NCBI GenBank assembly: GCA_947259675.1
Contig: CAMYNE010000218.1
Span: 1-5,206, forward strand
DNA: 5,206 nucleotides
Direction of reading: 5' to 3'
From: an uncultured Pirellulaceae bacterium
GTDB taxonomy: Bacteria > Planctomycetota > Planctomycetia > Pirellulales > Pirellulaceae
Shown piece by piece: positions 1 to 5,206 of this stretch. Both the position numbers and the translations under genes were made by a program. The first letter of the stretch is position 1. Every line of letters begins with the position of its first letter. The notes under the pieces were generated by a model. That model was not told the DNA's origin and did not search any database. It saw only the letters and a list, made by a program, of their open reading frames with translations.

Positions 1-304
1 ACAGCTTGTTGGGGTTGTTGCGGCCGGTCTTGCCGCCCCAGTTGGTCTGCACCTCGGAAGGGCAGATGCAGATCACCCGGATGCCGTGCGGCCTGAGCTC
101 CGCCTGCCAGCACTGGCTGATGCCGCGCACCGCCCACTTGCTGGCCGAGTAGGAGGTACCGCCGGCGTGTCCCTTGAGACCCGAGGTCGAGGCGATGTTG
201 ACGATGTCGCCGCTCTCCCCCCGCTTCATCTCGGGCACCACCCGGTTGGTCAGGTCCACCAGGCCGAAGACGTTGGTGCCGAACTGCGCTTCCATCCGGT
301 CCAT
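1..304 (-). other. Catalytic half of a classical short-chain dehydrogenase/reductase, joined in frame to the hydrolase and cut by the left edge
   Basis: Residues 741-840 of the long frame read as a classical SDR. N750 lies in TNVFG, S778 in NIASTSG, and Y791-xxx-K795 in SYSASK. The spacings N to S (28) and S to Y (13) match the Asn-Ser-Tyr-Lys tetrad of the family. The later I-R-V-I-C-I-C-P segment is the usual strand before the substrate loop. The family normally starts with a TGxxxGxG nucleotide-binding motif and an NNAG motif; both are absent here, because upstream sequence is hydrolase linker. As built, it could not bind NAD(P)H. GC is about 67% and third codon positions are almost all G or C, unlike the rest of the window. 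It most likely belongs to another genome or locus. The specific oxidoreductase cannot be named. Confidence 0.85.
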
Positions 305-2521
305 CTCCAGCTCGCCGATCCATGCTTCTTTGAGTTTTTCCTTGGACTTTTTCTCTAGCTTGGCAGGTTTTGAGTCTGACTTGGAAAGAGTCAACGGCAG
401 CTTCATTCCGCTTTGACTGAACGTACCCTCGGCGACCGTGCCTTCTTTCCCACATTTGCCGCTGAATTTCGCACCGATTTTTGGGATTGAAAAGCTCAAC
501 GTGTCAGCATCCATTTTGATTTCGGTCGTTTTCAGCTTCGCGTTGTTCTGGTCGAGACTGGTTAGTTCACCGGTCAGCTTGCCCGCGTGTTCTGTGATGA
601 CAATCTCAAGACGCAGCTTCGTTCCTTGGGCATCAAGCGTACCTTTCCAGGCCGTCGTGGTGAAATCGGTGGTCGCTTCGGATTCGGTTGTTGTTTCGGT
701 TTCTTGATTGACCGTCTTCCTGGACAACTCTTCCGCGCGGGCCGTTCCTTTTCTTGGCACTTCGTAAACTTGGCCAGACTTGTGCAACCTCAGGCCCACG
801 ACCTCATTTTTTTCATCACGATCAAACGTCGCCTTCACCTGATCACGTACAACGGCGAATGCCCAATAGCCTTTGTCATCCGGTTCCATCAATTCGAACG
901 CCATTTGGCTGGGTACATCTAATACAAGTTTCCCGTTTCGAACGGTGACAGTGAACTCCTCGCCGTCGAAATTGTCATAGTTCGCAATGAAGGTTCCGAG
1001 GTAAGGTTGCAGTCGTTCGGGTGCCTCCTCTGCAATCACTTCCTTTCCAGATTGGATGATCAAGCGATCGATTGGTCGTTCGATTCTCAACGCTGTCGGT
1101 CCGCCTCGCGACTGGGTGAAATACAGAATCATCAATTCGCGTTCAGGCCAGGCCCAGGCGTTTGTCCCGTCCGAGCCGCTGTGCCCGATAACGACGGGTT
1201 TCCCTTTTTCTTTTCCGATGACGTGATGTGTAACCATCATTTGACCGTAATGGGCTTCCAGGTTGCGAAATCCAGTTGGATATGCAGCGTCCGAGCCCAG
1301 CATCTTCATAGGTGAAACGGGTTTCAGCATTCGATTAACCGCAACCGTCGAAAGCAGTTGACGATCGCCAACGCGGCCACCATTCATCATCATCTTCAGA
1401 AACTTGGCGTAATCCGTCGTCGTGGAATAGACCGTCTGTGAGCCCCAGGCAAAAGGATAAAGGGGTTTCTCCCCAGGTTTCCAAAAACGAAACCACCCCT
1501 TCGATCCCTTGAGATACAAGCTGGCGATTTGGGAAAACCTTTTGTCGGACGCATCAATCCCGTAGAAAGTGCTCGACATGCCGAGTGGATCAAAGATTTC
1601 GCGTTTGATGAATTCGTGCAAAGGCTCACCCGAGACTTTTTCGACCAGGCGACCGACAACATCTGTGCCGATGTCGCTGTACCAAAACTTACTACCGGGT
1701 TCAAACTGGGGACCCTTTTCACCGGCTGCTGCGACTTGTTTGGCCAGACTGGGATATTGATACGGCGCTAGAAGGTTGGTCAGGGGCAGCCCCGAACGAT
1801 GGGTCAACACCTGGCGAACCGTAATTGATTTTGAATCGTCGTTGTCAAAACTTTCAAGGTATTTGGCGACGGGATCGTCGAGATTCAACAACTTACGATC
1901 AATTAAAATCTGGGCCGCCGCTGACGTGATCGGTTTGGTCATGGAGCGAATGTTGCACAGCGTGTCGTTTTTCCACTGCCGATTGTCCTCGCGATCCGAA
2001 AACCCGAATGATTCGTGATATACAGTTTGGCCGTTTTGGATAACCAACAACTCTGCACCCAAGGCATGTTTATTAGTAACGTACCGCTCGACTACTTTTC
2101 CCAATTCCTCTAATGAATCGCCATTTGTAGTTTGACCGACTGTGGGCACCGCATTTGGATCGGACTTGATAAGAGTCAGCGGCATCTGCCCGCCGCGTTG
2201 CTTAAACGTTCCGTTGACGACTGCTCCATTGTCGGCCAACCTACCGTTAAAGCTGGCATCAACGCGTGCAACTGTGAAACTCAATGCTTCACCGTCCATT
2301 TTGATTTCGGTTATCTTCAGCTTCATGTTGTTCTGATCGAGACTACGCAATTCGCCTGTCAATTCGTCCCCGTTTTCGGTGATGACAATTTCAAGACGCA
2401 GTTCGGTTTCACCCGTGTCGAGCGTCCCCTTCCAGGTCGTCGTTTGGGCCTCCTGACCGACAACGCACGGCAAGCCTATGGTGATTGCCAAACAAAGAGA
2501 TAGTAGAAATTTTCGGATCAT
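1..2521 (-). CDS. Secreted serine hydrolase (class C beta-lactamase / S12 family) with flanking repeat domains; frame runs on into an SDR fragment and is open at the left edge
   Basis: I checked all 840 codons from the ATG at 2521 to position 2 and found no stop. Order of parts: signal peptide (residues 1-22, basic MIRK then a hydrophobic run; no lipobox), repeat domain copy 1 (27-121), serine hydrolase domain (about 136-500), a C-terminal beta-rich domain starting PxxLxxYLGTF (501-592), a Thr/Glu-rich linker (593-621), repeat copy 2 (622-716), a Lys-rich linker (717-732), the start of a possible third copy (W734), then SDR sequence (about 741-840). Hydrolase motifs are S193-M-T-K196 (nucleophile and general base), Y281-S-D283 in the place of YxN, and H447-S-G449 in the place of KTG. 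These are the usual marks of the beta-lactamase/esterase/D-Ala-D-Ala peptidase superfamily; the substrate cannot be told. Action outside the cytoplasm is inferred from the signal peptide. The start is supported by the signal peptide and a weak AGAG seven bases upstream. The hydrolase is confident; the SDR end is probably not part of the native protein. Confidence 0.88.
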   Translation of the reverse strand, partial: MIRKFLLSLCLAITIGLPCVVGQEAQTTTWKGTLDTGETELRLEIVITENGDELTGELRSLDQNNMKLKITEIKMDGEALSFTVARVDASFNGRLADNGAVVNGTFKQRGGQMPLTLIKSDPNAVPTVGQTTNGDSLEELGKVVERYVTNKHALGAELLVIQNGQTVYHESFGFSDREDNRQWKNDTLCNIRSMTKPITSAAAQILIDRKLLNLDDPVAKYLESFDNDDSKSITVRQVLTHRSGLPLTNLLAPYQYPSLAKQVAAAGEKGPQFEPGSKFWYSDIGTDVVGRLVEKVSGEPLHEFIKREIFDPLGMSSTFYGIDASDKRFSQIASLYLKGSKGWFRFWKPGEKPLYPFAWGSQTVYSTTTDYAKFLKMMMNGGRVGDRQLLSTVAVNRMLKPVSPMKMLGSDAAYPTGFRNLEAHYGQMMVTHHVIGKEKGKPVVIGHSGSDGTNAWAWPERELMILYFTQSRGGPTALRIERPIDRLIIQSGKEVIAEEAPERLQPYLGTFIANYDNFDGEEFTVTVRNGKLVLDVPSQMAFELMEPDDKGYWAFAVVRDQVKATFDRDEKNEVVGLRLHKSGQVYEVPRKGTARAEELSRKTVNQETETTTESEATTDFTTTAWKGTLDAQGTKLRLEIVITEHAGKLTGELTSLDQNNAKLKTTEIKMDADTLSFSIPKIGAKFSGKCGKEGTVAEGTFSQSGMKLPLTLSKSDSKPAKLEKKSKEKLKEAWIGELEMDRMEAQFGTNVFGLVDLTNRVVPEMKRGESGDIVNIASTSGLKGHAGGTSYSASKWAVRGISQCWQAELRPHGIRVICICPSEVQTNWGGKTGRNNPNKL
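285..325. other. Composition and domain breakpoint (probable chimeric join)
   Basis: Within these bases the protein changes from a Lys-rich linker followed by A-W-I-G-E-L-E-M (residues 733-740) to SDR sequence (D741 onward). GC changes from about 67% over 1-300 to 47-48% over 301-420. The last A-ending codons typical of the hydrolase are at residues 731-733, and nearly all codons beyond 740 end in G or C. The exact base cannot be fixed because GGCGAGCTGGAGATG fits either side. Confidence 0.75.
374..658 (-). repeat. 95-residue domain repeat, copy 2 (C-terminal to the hydrolase)
   Basis: Residues 622-716 open with TTAWKGTLD and end with PLTLSKSD; they are the partner of residues 27-121. The copy sits after a Thr/Glu-rich linker and before a Lys-rich linker. 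At the end of that linker, A733-W734-I-G-E-L matches the opening W-K-G-T-L of both copies, so a third copy probably began here before the sequence switches to SDR. Confidence 0.85.
2159..2443 (-). repeat. 95-residue domain repeat, copy 1 (N-terminal to the hydrolase)
   Basis: Residues 27-121 open with TTTWKGTLD and end with PLTLIKSD. They align without gaps to residues 622-716; by hand count 58 of 95 residues are identical. Most identity lies in the first 50 residues, around LRLEIVITE, LTGEL, SLDQNN and TEIKMD. The alternating pattern of hydrophobic and polar residues suggests a small beta-sheet or beta-barrel domain, possibly for binding or substrate positioning; I do not recognise the family by name. 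At DNA level the copies share the 17-base word TCCATTTTGATTTCGGT (plus strand 2295-2311 and 510-526), so the duplication is recent or held under constraint. Confidence 0.85.
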
Positions 2522-2528
2522 TGTTTTT

Positions 2529-2532
2529 CTCT
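2529..2532 (-). promoter_or_regulatory. Weak ribosome-binding site of the serine hydrolase
   Basis: On the minus strand AGAG lies seven bases before the ATG at 2521 in an A-rich leader. It is a poor Shine-Dalgarno. The start is chosen mainly because a signal peptide begins right at this Met and there is no better upstream ATG in frame. Confidence 0.35.
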
Positions 2533-2631
2533 ATAAAAAATGCTGAAAGCGTTCTGTTCGACTCGAAGCTGAATTCAGCGGACAGTAAGTGGTACCGGCG
2601 TTGATTCGATACACAACTCCCGATCTTGAAC

Positions 2632-2659
2632 ATTATCGCAAAATAGTTGTCATCTACAA
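2632..2659 (-). promoter_or_regulatory. Candidate sigma70-like promoter for the serine hydrolase
   Basis: The minus strand has TTGTAG (plus 2654-2659), a 16-base spacer, then GATAAT (plus 2632-2637), five of six bases of TATAAT. This would give a leader of about 100 bases before the ATG at 2521. The -35 is only a half match and promoter rules in this host are not known, so this is a suggestion only. Confidence 0.22.
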
Positions 2660-2902
2660 CCATTTAGTATACAATCGCACTTACCCTGGCCTCAAATCAG
2701 GAATTAGCCAATCCGCCATATTCCCGCCAACTTGTTCTTCCATTTGCGCAGCGGAGACACCTGCTGGAGTTGCGTCGCAATGATGAAGCCCATCTCGACG
2801 CATTGGGAGTTTAGCGACTTCCCGACCCAACCACTGCGGGTGACTCTTGCCAACGTGTCAGCGACCTCCAAATGCTGAGAGTGAAAACTCGCAATTCATT
2901 TG

Positions 2903-2975
2903 CCGACCACGATACACGTAAAAAGCCACAAGAATCCATAAAAAACTTTTCGTGCTTTTCGTGTTTTTTGTGGCT
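2903..2975. repeat. Imperfect palindromic dispersed repeat, CGTG-rich
   Basis: The left part (2903-2935) has CCACGATACACG and AAAAGCCACAAG. The right part (2944-2975) has CTTTTCGTG twice in tandem (2946-2963), then TTTTTTGTGG. The two arms are rough reverse complements around an A-rich centre near 2940, so the RNA of either strand could fold. From memory, words of this type (cacgaa / ttcgtg runs) are scattered between genes in planctomycetes and some relatives and often get translated as false small proteins rich in K-H-E or K-N-T-K. Family membership is inferred. Confidence 0.55.
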
Positions 2976-3049
2976 GTTCTCCGACTGGTTGCAAAGCTGC
3001 CGACCCGCAAAAAATATGCGCAACGTGCAAAGCCTGGGCTGTTAGTGGC

Positions 3050-3105
3050 ACGAAGGTCGCCGCATGTTTTTTTGTGTATTCCGTATGTTTCGTGGTTAAT
3101 CGCTC
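3050..3105. repeat. Second part of the dispersed repeat, ending TTTCGTGGTTAATC
   Basis: GGCACGAAGGTCG (3048-3060), then a T-rich run, GTGTATTCCGTATG and TTTCGTGGTTAATC (3088-3101). The 14-base word at the end recurs exactly at 3879-3892. It probably forms one composite element with the palindrome at 2903-2975. Confidence 0.5.
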
Positions 3106-3146
3106 GGTTTGCGGTTCTACAGCCTTTTCTTTGCGAGGCCAAACCG
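3105..3146 (-). terminator. Possible stem-loop just after the YbaK-family stop
   Basis: CGGTTTG (3105-3111) and CAAACCG (3140-3146) are perfect 7-bp inverted arms right after the stop codon at 3147-3149. The loop is 28 bases and no run of U follows on the transcript, so it does not look like a standard intrinsic terminator. The position is suggestive only. Confidence 0.2.
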
Positions 3147-3605
3147 CTACTGCGAAACGGAGACGACCTCGGGATTTTCGAGCCGGGCGAAATCCTCGTA
3201 CTTCATCCGAATTGACTCTGAATGCAAACAGCCCTCAAACACGATTTCGTCGTCGTGAGTAAGCGACTTGTCCACAACCGTTTTCATGTCGTATTGCGAG
3301 CCGAAGGGTGGCAATGCTCCAACATCACAGTCGGGACATTTCTGTGATATCTCCTTCTCGTTCGCCAATTCTATTTTCTTAGCCCCAAAAACTTTTTGTG
3401 CTTCGTCGAAATCGATGTTGCGGCTCGCAGGCAGCACGACAACAACGAACTCACTAGGTTCACCCACTCGAATCAAGACGGTCTTGGCGACTTGATGACC
3501 TGACACATGCACAGCCTGAGCCATCCGCTGCGCTTCGTACGTCTCGCGATGTTGCAAAACGTCGAAAGAAACGTTGTTGCGACCCAAAAACTCTTGAATA
3601 TTCAT
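3147..3605 (-). CDS. YbaK/EbsC-family aminoacyl-tRNA deacylase
   Basis: This 152-residue protein is a single YbaK-like domain, the fold of the editing (INS) domain of prolyl-tRNA synthetase. Members hydrolyse wrongly charged tRNA (for example Cys- or Ala-tRNAPro) in the cytoplasm; the exact tRNA for this one cannot be told. Visible marks are an N-terminal helix (MNIQEFLGRNNV), H19, K41 in VAKTVLI (the position of the conserved catalytic Lys), a VVVVLPASR strand (54-62), G96-ALPPFG102, V111-DKSL115 and a C-terminal RMKYEDFARLENPEV segment (133-147). Length fits the stand-alone family and the gene is complete (TAG stop at 3147-3149). I chose the ATG at 3605 because GAGGAG lies six bases upstream; the in-frame TTG at 3632 has no such site and would add nine non-family residues. 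It stands alone, with gaps of 290 and 625 bp. C90-P-D-C93 is a CxxC pair before the GALPPFG loop; I recall Phe more often at the first Cys. Confidence 0.92.
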   Translation of the reverse strand: MNIQEFLGRNNVSFDVLQHRETYEAQRMAQAVHVSGHQVAKTVLIRVGEPSEFVVVVLPASRNIDFDEAQKVFGAKKIELANEKEISQKCPDCDVGALPPFGSQYDMKTVVDKSLTHDDEIVFEGCLHSESIRMKYEDFARLENPEVVSVSQ

Positions 3606-3611
3606 GACTAA

Positions 3612-3617
3612 CTCCTC
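3612..3617 (-). promoter_or_regulatory. Strong Shine-Dalgarno that sets the YbaK-family start
   Basis: The minus strand reads GAGGAG, a six-base spacer, then ATG at 3605. This near-ideal site decides for the ATG over the upstream in-frame TTG at 3632. Confidence 0.8.
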
Positions 3618-3801
3618 GTCGACTTTTGCCAATGAAAATGACTATTTTTACATCCGTTTGACATCCGCAAATGTCGCACCAAACTCGGGCAAACGCCAGT
3701 TTTCGAGACATTACCGAACATCCTGCAGCCAAAAACGACGACACACCTGTGCGGAGTCGCACACTGTCACCGGCGAGCAACTGGGCCATCAAAGTCGGGG
3801 C

Positions 3802-3817
3802 CGGTCTGATCAAACCG
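3802..3817. repeat. 16-bp near-perfect palindrome
   Basis: CGGTCTGATCAAACCG pairs at seven of eight positions around a central GATC-containing core. It sits about 200 bases upstream of the YbaK-family start. It could be a dimeric regulator site or a chance palindrome; nothing else supports a role. Confidence 0.25.
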
Positions 3818-3874
3818 TAGCCGCTATAGATCACGGGAGATCCAACCAGTTTTGGAGCCTAAAGAAGAGCAAAG

Positions 3875-3892
3875 CGTATTTCGTGGTTAATC
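3875..3892. repeat. Third, truncated copy of the dispersed repeat word
   Basis: CGTATTTCGTGGTTAATC shares 14 exact bases, TTTCGTGGTTAATC, with 3088-3101 in the same orientation. It ends three bases before the minus-strand TGA of the PQQ-like gene, at its 3' end on the transcript. Confidence 0.5.
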
Positions 3893-3895
3893 ACC

Positions 3896-5206
3896 TCAAT
3901 TTCCCACTCCGCTGCTCGTCCGCTTGCTGGCCTCTCCACTCAACCTCAAGCGAAAGCATGCGGCCTGGGTTGAATTACGGATGTAGAGTCGATCTCTGAC
4001 AACAACGGGATGATTCCATGTCTTGCCTTCGATGCCGTTGACGCTGCCGAGTTCTTTATGGGCAGACGGATCCGCACTGAGCAAGACTAGCTTGCCACTT
4101 TCGCTGAGAACCAGCAACAATCCTGCGTCCTCGAGCAGCAAAACTTGACCTTTCCCGTATCGACCTCCCTTCCACGCTCGCTCGCCGGTCTTGAGATCAA
4201 GGCAAGAGAAAATTGTTCCATCAAAACCGTATGCGTGATCCTCGTAGACGACTAAGTCATTGTAGTCGGTTTTCATGAATCTCGATGTCCATACCTCGTC
4301 TGCTGACAATTCGGTGCCGACGCTTGTTATACGGATCAGCCTGGTTCCCGACGCGCTCGGAAGCAGGATCGAGTTAACCCCGACAACGCGGGGTTGCAGA
4401 CAACGATACGTCGGCTCCTTCCAACGATACGCCAGTCTGATTTCGCCTGTGTTTGCATTTATCAGATCGACGCCAGTGTTTGTCAGGATCGTCACGAACG
4501 ATTCTCCGCCAACAGTACTCAATTGAGGAGAGCTATAGGAATGGTTGCCCGCCGGTACGGACCAAGCCAGGTCCCCATTGTCCACATTAAATGCCAATAT
4601 CCCCAGTTCGCCGTCGCCGCCAGCATAGACGATCACCAATGAACCAATCACCAAGGGGGACGAGGCGAAGCCCCATGTCGGAGGATCGCGCTTGGCAACT
4701 TTGCGCAAGTCGGTTTGCCATTGAATTTCGCCGGACTTGGCATTCATCCGCATCAGTTGACCGTTGGCTCCCATCACGAACAGGTCACCCATGGCGATCG
4801 TCGGCGTGGCTCGCGGGCCCGGTCCGCCAATACTATCTTCAAAACGTGACTCGATGCCTCGTGCCCAAAGCTCTTCACCCGATTCCGTGGAGTAGCAGAC
4901 TACGGTCTCCATCTTCCCTCGCTGCTCCTGCGTGAAAAGCAACTGCCCAGCGACCGAAAAAGACGACCAGCCGGGGCCAACCGGGATCGTCCAGAGCTTT
5001 TCCGGGGGACTCGACGACCAATCGGTGTCAAGAATCGTGTCGATGACAACGCTGGTGCGCTCCGGCCCACGGAAACAGGGCCATTCGGGGTCGGCCAACC
5101 ACTGATCCATGAGTTCTGTTTTGAATTCTGTCAGCCCGTTTTCAGCCTTTCCTGTGGCCGACGAACTGGCTCGGCTCGCGACCAGCTGCTGCTCGGGTGA
5201 TTCGAG
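3896..5206 (-). CDS. PQQ-like beta-propeller repeat protein, 5' end beyond the window
   Basis: The frame is open from the right edge to TGA at 3896-3898, giving 436 residues. The first Met in the window (5110) is not the likely start: no Shine-Dalgarno precedes it and the frame stays open for 32 more codons to the edge. Counting from the edge, W42-P-x-F-R-G-P48 is an opening common in planctomycete members. After it come repeats ending in the propeller turn x-x-(T/S/N)-G-(E/D)-x-x-W: 107-114 (TESGEELW), 156-163 (AKSGEIQW), 208-215 (VDNGDLAW), 251-258 (ANTGEIRL, last Trp replaced) and 338-345 (LKTGERAW). The C-terminal HPVVVRDRLYIRN closes the propeller. Such proteins resemble BamB and quinoprotein dehydrogenases and usually act outside the cytoplasm, but I see no sign of true PQQ binding or an enzyme partner. 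Export cannot be judged because the N-terminus is missing. A dispersed-repeat remnant abuts its stop codon. Confidence 0.88.
   Translation of the reverse strand, partial: LESPEQQLVASRASSSATGKAENGLTEFKTELMDQWLADPEWPCFRGPERTSVVIDTILDTDWSSSPPEKLWTIPVGPGWSSFSVAGQLLFTQEQRGKMETVVCYSTESGEELWARGIESRFEDSIGGPGPRATPTIAMGDLFVMGANGQLMRMNAKSGEIQWQTDLRKVAKRDPPTWGFASSPLVIGSLVIVYAGGDGELGILAFNVDNGDLAWSVPAGNHSYSSPQLSTVGGESFVTILTNTGVDLINANTGEIRLAYRWKEPTYRCLQPRVVGVNSILLPSASGTRLIRITSVGTELSADEVWTSRFMKTDYNDLVVYEDHAYGFDGTIFSCLDLKTGERAWKGGRYGKGQVLLLEDAGLLLVLSESGKLVLLSADPSAHKELGSVNGIEGKTWNHPVVVRDRLYIRNSTQAACFRLRLSGEASKRTSSGVGN

Larger units (their letters stand above)
2522..3146. other. 625-bp intergenic region, no convincing gene
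   Basis: It lies between the end of the YbaK-family gene and the start of the serine hydrolase. It holds a candidate promoter (2632-2659), a perfect 12-bp palindrome GCTGAATTCAGC (2568-2579), a composite dispersed repeat at about 2903-3105, and a 7-bp inverted pair CGGTTTG / CAAACCG (3105-3111 and 3140-3146). Short open frames exist on both strands, but none has a good ribosome-binding site, recognisable domain or believable composition. In 2680-2900 I see nothing I can name. Confidence 0.7.
3606..3895. other. 290-bp intergenic region
   Basis: It lies between the PQQ-like gene's stop and the YbaK-family start. It holds the ribosome-binding site, a 16-bp near-palindrome CGGTCTGATCAAACCG (3802-3817, one mismatched pair) and a short dispersed-repeat remnant (3875-3892). 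I see no clear promoter and no hairpin with a U-tract. Confidence 0.6.

Noticed and set aside
86..922. Plus-strand open frames of 64-111 codons across this stretch
   Set aside because: They lie opposite the continuous minus-strand hydrolase/SDR frame, which has a signal peptide and catalytic motifs; the plus-strand translations show no domain.
1384..1398. CAT/ATC triplet run
   Set aside because: It simply encodes K-M-M-M-N in the hydrolase; too short for a meaningful microsatellite.
1396..1722. Minus-strand frame of 108 codons in another reading frame
   Set aside because: It is nested in the serine hydrolase coding sequence across the YSD region and is explained as a shadow.
1..2521. A genuine bifunctional beta-lactamase-dehydrogenase as a new enzyme system
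   Set aside because: The SDR lacks its nucleotide-binding half, the hydrolase is secreted, and composition breaks sharply at the join; a chimera is more likely.
2409..2663. Minus-strand frame of 84 codons overlapping the hydrolase start
   Set aside because: It overlaps the signal-peptide and repeat-1 coding sequence in another frame; no domain or ribosome-binding site.
2589..2783. Plus-strand 64-codon frame starting at GTG
   Set aside because: No Shine-Dalgarno, no recognisable domain, and a composition like the surrounding non-coding DNA.
2903..3105. CRISPR-like or integron attC-like array
   Set aside because: The repeat units are irregular, differ in spacing, and have no equal-length spacers or neighbouring cas or integrase gene.
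2811..3142. Two minus-strand small proteins rich in K-H-E or K-N-T-K
   Set aside because: They are translations of the palindromic dispersed repeat in two frames, a known source of spurious small ORFs.
3460..3834. Minus-strand 124-codon frame overlapping the YbaK-family gene start
   Set aside because: It overlaps coding sequence in another frame and has no family features; the rest is intergenic.

Overview
The window looks like a piece of a bacterial, probably planctomycete-like, genome or metagenome contig of roughly 50% GC. It carries three minus-strand genes widely spaced along the DNA. The taxonomic hint is indirect. It rests on a PQQ-like beta-propeller protein with a W-P-x-F-R-G-P opening, a secreted serine hydrolase with added repeat domains, and dispersed intergenic repeats built on CGTG / TTTCGTGGTTAATC words. 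I could not run a search to confirm it.

Layout in the direction of transcription (right to left). (1) 5206 to 3896: the C-terminal 436 residues of a PQQ-like (BamB/quinoprotein-type) beta-propeller protein, cut by the right edge. (2) 3895-3606: a 290-bp gap with a degenerate dispersed repeat and a near-palindrome. (3) 3605 to 3147: a complete 152-aa YbaK/EbsC-family aminoacyl-tRNA deacylase with a strong Shine-Dalgarno. (4) 3146-2522: a 625-bp gap with an imperfect palindromic repeat and no convincing gene. (5) 2521 to the left edge: one uninterrupted 840-codon frame. It encodes a signal peptide, a 95-residue repeat domain, a class-C-beta-lactamase-like serine hydrolase, a C-terminal beta domain, a second copy of the 95-residue repeat, and the first few residues of what looks like a third copy. 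It then runs straight into the catalytic half of a short-chain dehydrogenase/reductase (SDR).

The most striking signal is that last junction, near 290-325. To its left (positions 1-300) GC is about 67% and almost every codon ends in G or C. To its right GC is about 47-55% with mixed codon use. The SDR part starts in the middle of its fold: the Asn-Ser-Tyr-Lys tetrad is present, but the N-terminal nucleotide-binding half is missing. The frame is open across the join, but the simplest reading is a chimeric join (assembly or amplification artefact, or a recent recombination) rather than a working fusion enzyme.

The three genes do not form an obvious pathway or operon. The gaps are long and the functions unrelated: an extracytoplasmic propeller, tRNA proofreading and a secreted hydrolase. 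I see no RNA gene, CRISPR array, insertion sequence or defence system, and no convincing new multi-gene system.
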